14,956 nt of DNA from PHAA01 sp964584415 (GCA_964584415.1 CAZOZX010000047.1:1-14956), one strand, 5' to 3'; positions 7,698 to 14,619 are shown, numbered from the stretch's first letter. Numbers and translations: made by a program. The notes: generated from the letters alone by a model not told the origin.

Positions 7698-8003
7698 TTA
7701 CCCGTATCTATACTCTACCCCAAACGTTCCGCGGGGGAATTCCCACTTGGCCAAAATGGTCTGCCCGCAGAGGATTCGGCAAGTGCCGCATTCCAGGCAT
7801 CCGGCATAATCAAAGGCGATGCCGCCTTTGGCATCCAGTTTGTAGATACCAGCCGGACAGGCTATCATCAGCTTTTTGTACTCGTTCATGTCCACATCTT
7901 CCTTGAGGATGATATGAGCGTTTTCTTCATCCACGAAAAACTTGTTGATGGACAGTTTGGAGTCTACATTCACTTTTTCTAGTTCTGGTTGGTTGGAGCT
8001 CAT
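7698..8003 (-). CDS. fixX: Ferredoxin-like protein FixX
   Basis: Small iron-sulfur protein that works with FixC to pass electrons to or from the quinone pool. It has 101 residues. The C-terminal half carries ACPAGIY (Cys49), then GCLECGTCRILCG (Cys69, Cys72, Cys75, Cys79), then WEFPRGTFGVEYRYG at the end, a pattern specific to FixX. Start: ATG 8003 overlaps the fixC stop in ATGA, and AGGGGG lies about 10 nt upstream. An in-frame ATG 21 nt further up would place seven extra residues inside fixC and has a poorer context. Co-translated with fixC. Confidence 0.94.
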   Translation of the reverse strand: MSSNQPELEKVNVDSKLSINKFFVDEENAHIILKEDVDMNEYKKLMIACPAGIYKLDAKGGIAFDYAGCLECGTCRILCGQTILAKWEFPRGTFGVEYRYG

Positions 8004-9286
8004 ATGGATTTTACCCCCTTCCACGCATCTTTAATAAGGTTAAATATGCCTATCTTCTTGACATGGGGCATGGCTTTTTTCATCAGCGGCTGGGCCGGTT
8101 TCCCGTCCATCACAAACATGTCAGCCAGTATATCAGCGGCCATTCCGGGATAATCAGCAAATATCCTTGGAGTTCCCTCCAGGAAGTGGGGCAGGTTTTT
8201 ATACAGCCTCAAATCAGGCATAATAAAGCTCTGTTCCATAAACTGCTTGTAACTGCTGAGGCCGGCTTCACTGAAGTCTCCATTCTCATTAGCCGCGATC
8301 ACCGCTTTGGCAGCGCACTCGGCTGAAGCGACGGCAAAATCCATTCCCCGGATAGCGTATCCGAGATTAATGCAAAAACCGGCTCCATCTCCTACCACCA
8401 GCACCCCATCGCCTACTATCCTGGGCATCATATCAAATCCACCCTCGGGTACCAGGTGCCCGGAATATTCTATTAATTTGGCCCCTTTTATCAAAGGCGC
8501 TACGGCAGGATGGTTATGGAAGTCCTCCATCATCTGCGGTACTGACTTATCAGCCAAATCACTCAGGGTACAAACCACTCCCAGGGATATGCTTTCTTTG
8601 TTGGTGTAGAGGAATCCGCCCCCGATCCGGCCGTTGGAAGGACTGCCGGCAAACATGCAGGCAGTGCCTTCATCACCGCTGCAGTTAAAACGGTCTTCAA
8701 TTACACTGGCAGGCAATTCCCATAATTCCTTGACCCCGACTGCCATCTGATGAGGTTTGAATTCTCCCCTCATCCCAATCTTCTGGGCCAGCAGACTGTT
8801 TATGCCGTCGGCCAGTATGACCACCTTGGCTAAAATCTCATCATCCCCGGCTACTACCCCGCATACCTTGCCTTCCTTAACAATCAGGTTATCAACACAA
8901 ATACCGGCGATGATATTGGCTCCCTCAGCTTCAGCTTTTTCTCCCAGCCATTGGTCAAAAGGAGCCCTCAATACCGAATAGGAATCCTGCCCCTGGACAC
9001 CCAGGCGGCTAGAGTAAAAGTCCAATCCGGCACTGCTGTCATCGGTAAGCATGAAGACTTTTTCCCGGGTTATCTTTCTTTCGATAGGGGCCTCCTCGGC
9101 GAAGTCGGGCATTATCTTTTCGAGGCTGTGGGAGTATATGCGCCCCCCGGTCATGTTTTTACTGCCCGGGAAGTTGCCCCTTTCAATCAGCAGCACCCCG
9201 AGCCCTTCCTTAGCCAGCAGGTAGGCAGCCACGGTTCCGGCAATTCCGCCCCCAACAATTATTACGTCAAACATTTCATCTGACAT
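8000..9286 (-). CDS. fixC: FAD-dependent ETF:quinone oxidoreductase-like protein FixC
   Basis: Flavoprotein of the FixC/ETF-QO family. In FixABCX complexes it takes electrons from the electron-transfer flavoprotein and, with FixX, exchanges them with quinone. The 428 residues show the N-terminal FAD-binding fold VIIVGGGIAGTVAAYLLAKEG with GGGIAG at 12-17 and an acidic/basic ERG after strand 2, the GGRIYSH segment, LADGINS, and the second FAD motif VVGDGAGFCINLGYAIRGMDFA. Length and motifs are normal. I placed the start at ATG 9286 (MSDEMFDV), where AAGGG is 8 nt upstream; a GTG at 9295 is too close to that site. A sigma-54 promoter at 9404-9419 lies about 120 nt upstream of the start. fixA and fixB are not adjacent, which is unusual. 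Confidence 0.92.
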   Translation of the reverse strand: MSDEMFDVIIVGGGIAGTVAAYLLAKEGLGVLLIERGNFPGSKNMTGGRIYSHSLEKIMPDFAEEAPIERKITREKVFMLTDDSSAGLDFYSSRLGVQGQDSYSVLRAPFDQWLGEKAEAEGANIIAGICVDNLIVKEGKVCGVVAGDDEILAKVVILADGINSLLAQKIGMRGEFKPHQMAVGVKELWELPASVIEDRFNCSGDEGTACMFAGSPSNGRIGGGFLYTNKESISLGVVCTLSDLADKSVPQMMEDFHNHPAVAPLIKGAKLIEYSGHLVPEGGFDMMPRIVGDGVLVVGDGAGFCINLGYAIRGMDFAVASAECAAKAVIAANENGDFSEAGLSSYKQFMEQSFIMPDLRLYKNLPHFLEGTPRIFADYPGMAADILADMFVMDGKPAQPLMKKAMPHVKKIGIFNLIKDAWKGVKSI

Positions 9287-9403
9287 TTTCCTCACCCTTT
9301 CGGAATCAAATACCCTTGTATCTGGTGGTCACGGTGGTTTGGGAAATCGCAGTATTACTATATAAAATTACTAAACGTTCTAAAAGGCACTATAGATAAA
9401 ATA

Positions 9404-9419
9404 AGCAATTTTCGTGCCA
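9404..9419 (-). promoter_or_regulatory. Sigma-54 (-24/-12) promoter of fixCX
   Basis: Read on the minus strand the site is TGGCAC-GAAAA-TTGCT: the -24 element is at 9419-9414 and the -12 element at 9408-9404, with GG and GC 12 bp apart as required. It matches the sigma-54 consensus YTGGCACG-N4-TTGCW in full. Predicted transcription start is near 9393, giving an untranslated leader of about 107 nt before fixC. The gene immediately upstream encodes a sigma-54 activator, which supports function. Confidence 0.87.
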
Positions 9420-9456
9420 TTTGCTTGTAAGGCCATTTTAACAGTCTTAAATAAAT

Positions 9457-9518
9457 TTTGCACGCAAACTAATTGATCATATGTGTATCATTCTGTCCCA
9501 CTACTTAACAATTCAATA
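9457..9518 (-). promoter_or_regulatory. Candidate activator-binding region upstream of the fixC promoter
   Basis: This AT-rich 62 bp lies about 40-100 bp upstream of the -24 element, where sigma-54 activators usually bind. It contains an interrupted dyad TTTGC-AC-GCAAA (9457-9468), a TGATCA palindrome (9474-9479), and the sequence CTACTTAACA (9501-9510). The last occurs again, inverted, at 11619-11628 next to the activator gene's own start. None is proven. The rest of the 9287-9608 gap holds only the promoter and the terminator. Confidence 0.3.
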
Positions 9519-9547
9519 CATCCATGTTTTATATTTAATATCTGATA

Positions 9548-9584
9548 GAAAAAAATACCTGCCCATGCCAGGAACAGGTACTTT
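9548..9584 (-). terminator. Rho-independent terminator of the sigma-54 activator gene
   Basis: On the minus strand a stem TACCTGTTC / GGGCAGGTA (two G-T wobbles, 7-nt loop CTGGCAT) is followed at once by a run of seven T. It sits about 25 nt after the activator stop codon. It separates the activator transcript from the fixC sigma-54 promoter, so fixCX depend on their own promoter. Confidence 0.85.
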
Positions 9585-9608
9585 TGGCTGTATTTTGCCC
9601 AAGCCGGT

Positions 9609-11591
9609 TCAAGCGTTCAGCTCCTGCAGCCTCCTGTATAAAGTATTGCGGGAAATCCCCAATTCAGCTGCCACCGCCGATTTGTTGCCATTGTGTTTAA
9701 TCATCAGCAGTTTCAGCCGATCCCGGGCATAATCCTGGTAATCAGGTATAGTGCTGTTAAACCGCACTACCTTGGGGGTTTCATATATTTCATAATTCTT
9801 TTCCGAGCTGAGCTGGTTGATCATGTCATGGGGAATATCCGCCAGGGTAATGATGTTGGTATTGCACATATTGATACAGCGCTCGATGACGTTTCTTAAC
9901 TCCCGGGCATTCCCCGGCCAGGAGTAGCGGGCAAACAATCCGAAGACCTCAGGCGCGATATCGTCAATGACTTTACCGAATATGGGCGCAATCAGATCAA
10001 CAAAGTTGTTGGCCAGGATTTCGAGGTCATCCATGCGTTCGCGCAGCGGCACTAGTTCCAGCTTGATGACGTTTAGGCGAAAATACAGATCGAGACGGAA
10101 TTTGCCCTCGTTAACTTCTCGCCAGATGTCGCGGTTGGTCGCTGCTATCAGGCGCACATCCACATCAATGGGCTTGCTGCCGCCTACCCGCGTAAACACC
10201 TTATCTTCCAGCACCCGCAGTAATACACTCTGCATGTCGAGCGGCATTTCGGCGATCTCATCCAGGAACAGGGTCCCCCCGTTAGCCAGCTCAAATTTTC
10301 CCGGCGCTCCCCCTCTTCTCGCCCCGGTAAAAGCACCCTCTTCATAGCCAAACAGCTCGCTGCCTATCAATTCCCGCGGAATGGCTGCACAATTCAAAGG
10401 TATAAACGGCCGGTTTTTACGCTTACCGCCGTTGTGAATCGCCTGGGCGAAAAGCTCCTTGCCGGTTCCGGTCTCGCCCAGGATCAGGACATTGCTGGCG
10501 CTCAAAGCTGCCTGCTTGGCTAAATCTTTCATGTATAAGAACTTCTTGTTCCGGCCTTTCAGCTGGTCAAAGGTAAAGAAGGCACCTTTTTTCATCACCG
10601 CTGCCATCTGGTCTTTGAGCATAGTGGCAAAAGTCATTGATATACCGAAGCCCACTAATTGGCCCTCTTGCTGCACCGGAACACAGGTGAGGAAGAAATG
10701 ATTCTGATTGGCAGGCAAACCGGAAAGGTATATCTCCTGCATATCAACCGGCTGGCCGGAATAACAGCCTTGAATGGCAGACTCCAGCTCCGGCATGATA
10801 ACGGCTAATTTGGTTCCAACCACCCGGTCAAAACTCTTCCTAAAAAGGTTCATATATTGGTTATTGACCCAAACGATGCTGCCGGCAGCATCGGTCATGA
10901 CCACCACTGCATTGTTCTGCTCCATCACCAGCCGCAGCAGCTCATTAGCAATCGTGTTCTCCGGCAGTTCTTTGGCGGTAGTCTCTTCAGTTTCAAAAAT
11001 GAACCTGACCACCGCCCTTGACAACTCAGTCAACTCCTTGAGCGGAAAAATCACAGCACATAAATAGGTTTCGACCGCGTTGATTCTTATGGCCACCGTC
11101 ACATAATCCTTGAGCATAGTCATATAATGCTCTTGCCCGTAAATCCAAACCGTTTGCTGCCTTTTATTTGCCAGCGGCGCAGCGTTGGTCCCCATGACCG
11201 TTTCCGAAAAGCTGGTTCCAAACCTTATGTTCTTGCTTTTGAGGGTGTTCAGCAATTCAGGGTTACCGCCTTTAGCAAAAACAGCCAGATTATGATCTAA
11301 ATAGAATATAGCTGCCCCTAACTGGTCCAATAAATCATGTTTGGCATTGTAATACTGGTCCATACGGTTTCTTATGTATTTTTTATAACCGGAAATGCGA
11401 TCCAGGGTTCCAGGATCAATGCTGCTGGAAGCCAATACGGTGCAATCGGGATTCAGCCCGCTTTTTTGGGCAGCCAGCCATGATTTAGCTACGTAATCCG
11501 GAACAACTTTTTTGTTGTAGGTTTGATGAGCTAATACCGCCTGCCGGGTCGTTTTAACCAGTTTTTGATCGGGAATCGATCCATCTCGCAA
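9609..11591 (-). CDS. Sigma-54-dependent transcriptional activator (sensor-PAS-AAA+-Fis)
   Basis: Enhancer-binding protein that would activate sigma-54 RNA polymerase in response to a small molecule or redox cue. The 660 residues show an N-terminal region (about 1-200) with VAKSWLAAQKSGLNPD, reminiscent of AcoR/DhaR-type activators with a GAF-like sensor. Next is a PAS domain (about 217-335, starting near ELLRLVMEQNNAVVVMTDAAGSIVWVN). The AAA+ domain carries Walker A GETGTGKE (372-379), the sigma-54 contact loop GAFTGA (419-424) and Walker B LFLDE (Asp444, Glu445). A C-terminal Fis-type helix-turn-helix follows (NKSAVAAELGISRNTLYRRLQEL). There is no receiver domain. The start is TTG 11591: an in-frame stop lies three codons before it, and GGTGGGTGA precedes it as a weak ribosome binding site. 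Two sigma-54 promoters flank the gene, making fixCX and the small Cys-rich gene its likely targets. Confidence 0.92.
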   Translation of the reverse strand: MRDGSIPDQKLVKTTRQAVLAHQTYNKKVVPDYVAKSWLAAQKSGLNPDCTVLASSSIDPGTLDRISGYKKYIRNRMDQYYNAKHDLLDQLGAAIFYLDHNLAVFAKGGNPELLNTLKSKNIRFGTSFSETVMGTNAAPLANKRQQTVWIYGQEHYMTMLKDYVTVAIRINAVETYLCAVIFPLKELTELSRAVVRFIFETEETTAKELPENTIANELLRLVMEQNNAVVVMTDAAGSIVWVNNQYMNLFRKSFDRVVGTKLAVIMPELESAIQGCYSGQPVDMQEIYLSGLPANQNHFFLTCVPVQQEGQLVGFGISMTFATMLKDQMAAVMKKGAFFTFDQLKGRNKKFLYMKDLAKQAALSASNVLILGETGTGKELFAQAIHNGGKRKNRPFIPLNCAAIPRELIGSELFGYEEGAFTGARRGGAPGKFELANGGTLFLDEIAEMPLDMQSVLLRVLEDKVFTRVGGSKPIDVDVRLIAATNRDIWREVNEGKFRLDLYFRLNVIKLELVPLRERMDDLEILANNFVDLIAPIFGKVIDDIAPEVFGLFARYSWPGNARELRNVIERCINMCNTNIITLADIPHDMINQLSSEKNYEIYETPKVVRFNSTIPDYQDYARDRLKLLMIKHNGNKSAVAAELGISRNTLYRRLQELNA

Positions 11592-11626
11592 AATCTGTCA
11601 CCCACCACTGTTCATTACTGTTAAGT

Positions 11627-11632
11627 AGTATA
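11627..11632 (-). promoter_or_regulatory. Possible -10 of the activator gene promoter
   Basis: On the minus strand TATACT lies about 36 nt upstream of the TTG start. No good -35 is seen at 16-18 bp, which would fit a regulated or weak promoter. The 14-bp repeat TGTTCAATTGTGTT (11632-11645) lies directly against this -10 element, a position suited to autoregulation. Confidence 0.35.
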
Positions 11633-11645
11633 ACACAATTGAACA
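11632..11645 (-). repeat. 14-bp repeat TGTTCAATTGTGTT, copy 1 (activator gene promoter)
   Basis: On the minus strand this reads TGTTCAATTGTGTT with a CAATTG palindromic core. An identical copy is at 11923-11936 on the plus strand. The 10-mer ATTGAACACT within its flank (11638-11647) is repeated at 11841-11850. It may be an operator for the sigma-54 activator. Confidence 0.6.
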
Positions 11646-11725
11646 CTCAATTTATTTCTTTGTAATCCGAAGACTAAAATAAAATAAATTCGTAATCTTT
11701 ATAGGCGCCCGTAATTCCAAACCCG

Positions 11726-11748
11726 GAAAGGAAACTTATTTTCCTTTC
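11726..11748. repeat. Perfect 9-bp inverted repeat in the intergenic region
   Basis: GAAAGGAAA (11726-11734) and TTTCCTTTC (11740-11748) are separated by 5 nt. No T run follows on either strand, so it is not a standard terminator. A second dyad lies just downstream: GGAAATGCC (11757-11765) against GGCAATTCC (11774-11782), 8 of 9 pairs with an 8-nt loop. Together they could form a two-hairpin RNA or an operator pair. No ORF with a ribosome binding site covers them. Confidence 0.55.
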
Positions 11749-11840
11749 AGACCAGCGGAAATGCCTGCATTATGGCAATTCCATTCCTTATTCAGCATTT
11801 TTTTAAACTAGCCCGGTTATCTTAGGATAATTATTTTTTG

Positions 11841-11850
11841 ATTGAACACT
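11841..11850 (-). repeat. Partial copy of the TGTTCAAT repeat
   Basis: The minus strand reads AGTGTTCAAT, identical to ten bases at and beside the 11632-11645 repeat. It lies between the two full copies and keeps only one half of the motif. Confidence 0.4.
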
Positions 11851-11922
11851 GATGCCACTGCCAAGAAAAAGGATAAGAACGGTGACACAAACCTCCAAGG
11901 AGCTGGAAGCAAGTCGGACTTA

Positions 11923-11936
11923 TGTTCAATTGTGTT
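11923..11936 (+). repeat. 14-bp repeat TGTTCAATTGTGTT, copy 2 (upstream of second sigma-54 promoter)
   Basis: Identical, in inverted orientation, to the copy at 11632-11645. Its centre is about 120 bp before the -24 element of the promoter at 12047-12062, a normal distance for a sigma-54 activator site. Confidence 0.6.
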
Positions 11937-12046
11937 CCATTTTCGAATACAATCGCACGATTTCTTTGTGCATGGCTCATGATCATCGTACCTGCAAGTG
12001 TTACTCCTGCCCTAAATTCGGGATTTCGCGACTTTCCCATCTCATA

Positions 12047-12062
12047 TGGCACATATATTGCT
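12047..12062 (+). promoter_or_regulatory. Second sigma-54 (-24/-12) promoter, rightward
   Basis: TGGCAC (12047-12052), five bases ATATA, then TTGCT (12058-12062). GG and GC are 12 bp apart, exactly the sigma-54 spacing. The predicted start near 12073 leaves a leader of about 35 nt before the ATG at 12108. It faces away from the activator gene. A dyad AATCG-CA-CGATT (11951-11962) and a TGATCA palindrome (11980-11985) lie upstream as further candidate activator sites. Confidence 0.83.
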
Positions 12063-12107
12063 AAGTAACTATACATATAGACATTTATGGGTGAAGGGGG
12101 GGCTCAC

Positions 12108-12353
12108 ATGATCAAGATAGAAATGAGTATCAATGAACGTTGTACTATTTGCACTCATTTTGGTTACTGCCAGGTTTACTGGGGTAACGAGTGTAAGCGC
12201 CAGGGTGGAAGCAGAACCCCGCGCCTGAAGAACAGCAGCTCCAGCCATGATGATTGGAGCACCAAAACCAAAATGGTCTCTGTCAGCAAAAATACGGCTA
12301 AGAGAAGTGACCGCATAACCACCCGAAAGGTAAGCTGGAACTTAGTATATTAG
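12108..12353 (+). CDS. Small cysteine-rich protein under sigma-54 control
   Basis: An 81-residue protein I do not recognise. The N-terminal third holds four cysteines in CTICTHFGYCQVYWGNEC (Cys12, Cys15, Cys21, Cys29; C-x2-C-x5-C-x7-C), spacing that suggests a bound metal or iron-sulfur cluster. The remainder is rich in Ser, Thr, Lys and Arg, probably flexible and basic, with no membrane segment. ATG 12108 is chosen because GAAGGGGGGG is 5 nt upstream; an in-frame ATG at 12087 has no such site and is only about 14 nt from the predicted transcript start. A sigma-54 promoter in front and a clean terminator behind make it a single-gene unit, and both support its being real. It is probably a second target of the neighbouring activator. 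Function unknown. Confidence 0.72.
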   Translation: MIKIEMSINERCTICTHFGYCQVYWGNECKRQGGSRTPRLKNSSSSHDDWSTKTKMVSVSKNTAKRSDRITTRKVSWNLVY

Positions 12354-12389
12354 AAATCTAACTCCCTGAGGTATCAGAAATGAAAACAA

Positions 12390-12424
12390 CCCATACTACG
12401 ATAAATAGTATGGGCTTACTTTTT
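12390..12424. terminator. Bidirectional terminator between the Cys-rich gene and tyrA
   Basis: A perfect 9-bp stem CCCATACTA / TAGTATGGG (12390-12398 and 12406-12414) with a 7-nt loop. Rightward it is followed by CTTACTTTTT. Leftward it is followed by TTGTTTTC, a poorer T run. It would end both the 12108 gene and the converging aroF-tyrA transcript. Confidence 0.82.
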
Positions 12425-13496
12425 AGTCTCTGACCCAGGCCCTGATCCCGTTTTCCTTTAGTTTTTGCACTGCCGTGGCAGCCTGCGCCTGTGGTACCCC
12501 TAACCTTACCGATCCTTCATTCTCATCCCGGACCCCCATGATCTGAATATCATTGATGTTGATACCGGCTCGGCCCATGATAGCCCCCAGGGTGCCAATA
12601 ATACCCGGTGTATCCTGAACGACCGCAGTAATATCAGCCGAGTTGATCAGGTTTAAGCGCCCGGTGCGCAGGTTTTTCCGCAGCTGCTGCGCCTCCGCCA
12701 GGTAGCGGCGTAAAGTCGGGCCTTCATTCTCCTCCAACGCCTGCTGGTATAGCTTCAATTGGTCAATCAGCGAACCGATCTCGGAAGCAATCGCCTCCCG
12801 GTTTAATATGAGGATATCTTCCCACAATTCCGGATTGGAAGCAGCGATCCGGGTGGTATCACGCAAACCTCCAGCCGCCAGCTGCATGGCATCGGGGTGG
12901 AGGCGCAAATTATTCATCAGGCTGGCCGCCACAATATGGGGCAAGTGACTAACCTGGCTTACCATACGGTCATGATCACCAGGGGAAAGTATCATTACCT
13001 GAGCCCCGGTTTTTGCCAATAACTCCCGCAGTTTTTCAACCTGGCTGTTCTCGGCTTGGGCTGAAGGAGTCAGCACGTAGACCGCGTTTTGGAGCAGGTA
13101 CTGATCGGCCCCGGTTACACCGCTGCGGTCGGAGCCAGCCAGGGGATGACCTCCTATCGCGGTCACATGGGAGGGCAAATGCTGTTCGAATAGCTGCATG
13201 GTCCATTGTTTGACGCTGCCCACATCGGTAACAATCGCACCCGGATCCAAAGAGTTCTTTATTTCCTGCAGCACCTGGGGAATAACGTGCAGCGGGGTAG
13301 CCACGAATATTATATCGCAGCCGCTGGCATTGCCGGGGGGAAGTACGCCGTTTATGGCCTCCATCTCCAGGGCCCTTTCTACGGTAAGCGGATCAACATC
13401 GCTTCCCCATATTTCCAATTCCGGGCAGGCCGACCGCAAGGCCATGCCGATCGAAGCCCCGATCACCCCCAGGCCTATTACGCCTATCCGGTTCAT
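12423..13496 (-). CDS. tyrA: Prephenate dehydrogenase with ACT domain
   Basis: Converts prephenate to 4-hydroxyphenylpyruvate with NAD(P)+, the committed step to tyrosine. The 357 residues show an N-terminal dinucleotide-binding fold MNRIGVIGLGVIGASIG (GLGVIG), the ATPLHVI and VGSVK segments, the prephenate site GGHPLAGSDRSGV, and the helical domain with SHLPHIVAASLM and GLRDTTRIA. A C-terminal ACT domain (about 288-357, starting VVQDTPGIIGTLGAIMGRAGI) is the usual site of tyrosine feedback. I chose ATG 13496, one base after the aroF stop, with GGTGA 8 nt upstream. A GTG at 13508, overlapping aroF by 11 nt, is possible and would add four residues. Co-transcribed with aroF. Confidence 0.94.
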   Translation of the reverse strand: MNRIGVIGLGVIGASIGMALRSACPELEIWGSDVDPLTVERALEMEAINGVLPPGNASGCDIIFVATPLHVIPQVLQEIKNSLDPGAIVTDVGSVKQWTMQLFEQHLPSHVTAIGGHPLAGSDRSGVTGADQYLLQNAVYVLTPSAQAENSQVEKLRELLAKTGAQVMILSPGDHDRMVSQVSHLPHIVAASLMNNLRLHPDAMQLAAGGLRDTTRIAASNPELWEDILILNREAIASEIGSLIDQLKLYQQALEENEGPTLRRYLAEAQQLRKNLRTGRLNLINSADITAVVQDTPGIIGTLGAIMGRAGININDIQIMGVRDENEGSVRLGVPQAQAATAVQKLKENGIRAWVRD

Positions 13497-13497
13497 G

Positions 13498-14523
13498 CTA
13501 ATTGTCACCGTTTTTTATCCCGTGAACGGCTTTCAGGACTGCATCAACCTGTGCTGTCAGGACAGCAAAATCGTCGGGAATCAGTGACTGAGGACCATCC
13601 GACCAGGCTTCAGCCGGATTCATATGAACCTCTACAATCAAACCGTCACAGCCACAGGCTACTGCAGCCAGTGACATGGGAATAACCAAATCCCGTTTAC
13701 CGGTGCCATGACTGGGATCTACTATCACTGGGAGATGGGACAGGTTTTTGACCAGGGGAATAGCACTTAAGTCCAGAGTATTTCGGGTATAGGTCTCAAA
13801 GGTACGGATACCGCGCTCACAGAGAATCACCTGGCTGTTGCCGCTGTCCAGGATGTACTCGGCCGCCATCAGCCATTCTTCTATGGTGGCGGATAAACCG
13901 CGTTTCAATAATACTGGTTTATTATATTTGCCTACCTCTTTGAGGAGGTAGAAATTCTGCATATTACGGGCCCCGATTTGAATCATATCAACATATTCAG
14001 CCACCATGGGCACCGATTTTTGATCCATGACCTCGGTTACGATGGGTAAACCGGTGATTTCACGGGCTTCGGCCATGATTTTCAGACCTTCTTCACCCAG
14101 GCCCTGGAATGAATAGGGAGAGGTGCGGGGTTTGAAAGCGCCTCCCCGCAGCGCCAGGGCACCATGTTCCCATACTGCTACCGCGGTCTCGATGAATTGT
14201 TCCCGTCCCTCGATCGCACATGGCCCCGCGATCACAGGGACGCTTCCGTCACCGAAGGTGGCGTTTCCTATCTTTATGATAGTATTATCGACTTTGTACT
14301 CGCGGGAAGCCATCTTAAAGGGTTTCAAAATGGCCACCACGTTCTCTACCCCGGGCATAGCCTGAAGAGATCCAACCTCCAGGCGCAGCCGGTCGCCAAC
14401 TGCCCCCAAGATGGTTCTATTGGTCCCTTCCGATAGGTGCACATTAAAACCGGCGGCTGTCAGTTTGTTATGCACCGCATTGATTTGGTCAGGGGTCGCC
14501 CCTTTCTTCATAACAATTACCAC
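13498..14523 (-). CDS. aroF: 3-Deoxy-7-phosphoheptulonate (DAHP) synthase, type I-beta
   Basis: First enzyme of the shikimate pathway: joins phosphoenolpyruvate and erythrose 4-phosphate. The 341 residues consist of an N-terminal ferredoxin-like regulatory domain (about 1-70, MVIVMKKGATPDQINAV...), as in Thermotoga-type enzymes, followed by the TIM barrel. Visible active-site motifs are AGPCAIEGREQ, GGAFKPRTSPYSFQG, QIGARNMQNF, LLKRG, LCERGIRTFE, DPSHGTGKRDLV and EVHMNP. The regulatory domain suggests feedback by tyrosine or phenylalanine. The start is GTG 14523, with GAGGAGG about 10 nt upstream. tyrA follows 1 nt after the stop. Expression is probably controlled by the leader hairpin upstream. 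Confidence 0.95.
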   Translation of the reverse strand: MVIVMKKGATPDQINAVHNKLTAAGFNVHLSEGTNRTILGAVGDRLRLEVGSLQAMPGVENVVAILKPFKMASREYKVDNTIIKIGNATFGDGSVPVIAGPCAIEGREQFIETAVAVWEHGALALRGGAFKPRTSPYSFQGLGEEGLKIMAEAREITGLPIVTEVMDQKSVPMVAEYVDMIQIGARNMQNFYLLKEVGKYNKPVLLKRGLSATIEEWLMAAEYILDSGNSQVILCERGIRTFETYTRNTLDLSAIPLVKNLSHLPVIVDPSHGTGKRDLVIPMSLAAVACGCDGLIVEVHMNPAEAWSDGPQSLIPDDFAVLTAQVDAVLKAVHGIKNGDN

Positions 14524-14538
14524 TGTTTAAAAACCTCC

Positions 14539-14619
14539 TCAATTTCGCGATAGGGGTAAAAAGGAAAACACCACGGCACAGCCCATGGTGTTAGAGCAAG
14601 CTAATCTAAGCCTCTCCAT
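14539..14619 (-). CDS. Possible leader peptide of the aroF-tyrA operon
   Basis: A 26-codon ORF inside the aroF leader, starting ATG 14619 after a purine-rich GGTAGGACGGTAGG stretch and ending at TGA 14539-14541, which overlaps the aroF ribosome binding site. Its codons run through the terminator-like hairpin, so a ribosome on it would disrupt that hairpin. It encodes Phe codons in VVFSFL but no run of Trp, Tyr or Phe before the hairpin, so a classical amino-acid attenuator is not evident. It may be a chance ORF. Confidence 0.35.
   Translation of the reverse strand: MERLRLACSNTMGCAVVFSFLPLSRN
14557..14592 (-). terminator. Transcription attenuator hairpin in the aroF leader
   Basis: On the minus strand a 10-bp stem AACACCATGG / CCGTGGTGTT (one T-G wobble, 6-nt loop GCTGTG) is followed by TTCCTTTTT. 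It lies between the aroF promoter and the aroF start, about 34 nt before the GTG, with no gene ending just upstream. It therefore acts most likely as an attenuator of aroF-tyrA and not as an end-of-gene terminator. No T-box motif is visible. Confidence 0.72.

Noticed and set aside
9386..9419. GGCAC/GTGCC inverted repeat around the fixC promoter
   Set aside because: Five base pairs only, and one arm is the sigma-54 -24 element itself; probably coincidence.
11852..12064. 70-residue plus-strand ORF upstream of the Cys-rich gene
   Set aside because: No ribosome binding site, mixed composition without domain-like pattern, and it runs through the second sigma-54 promoter.
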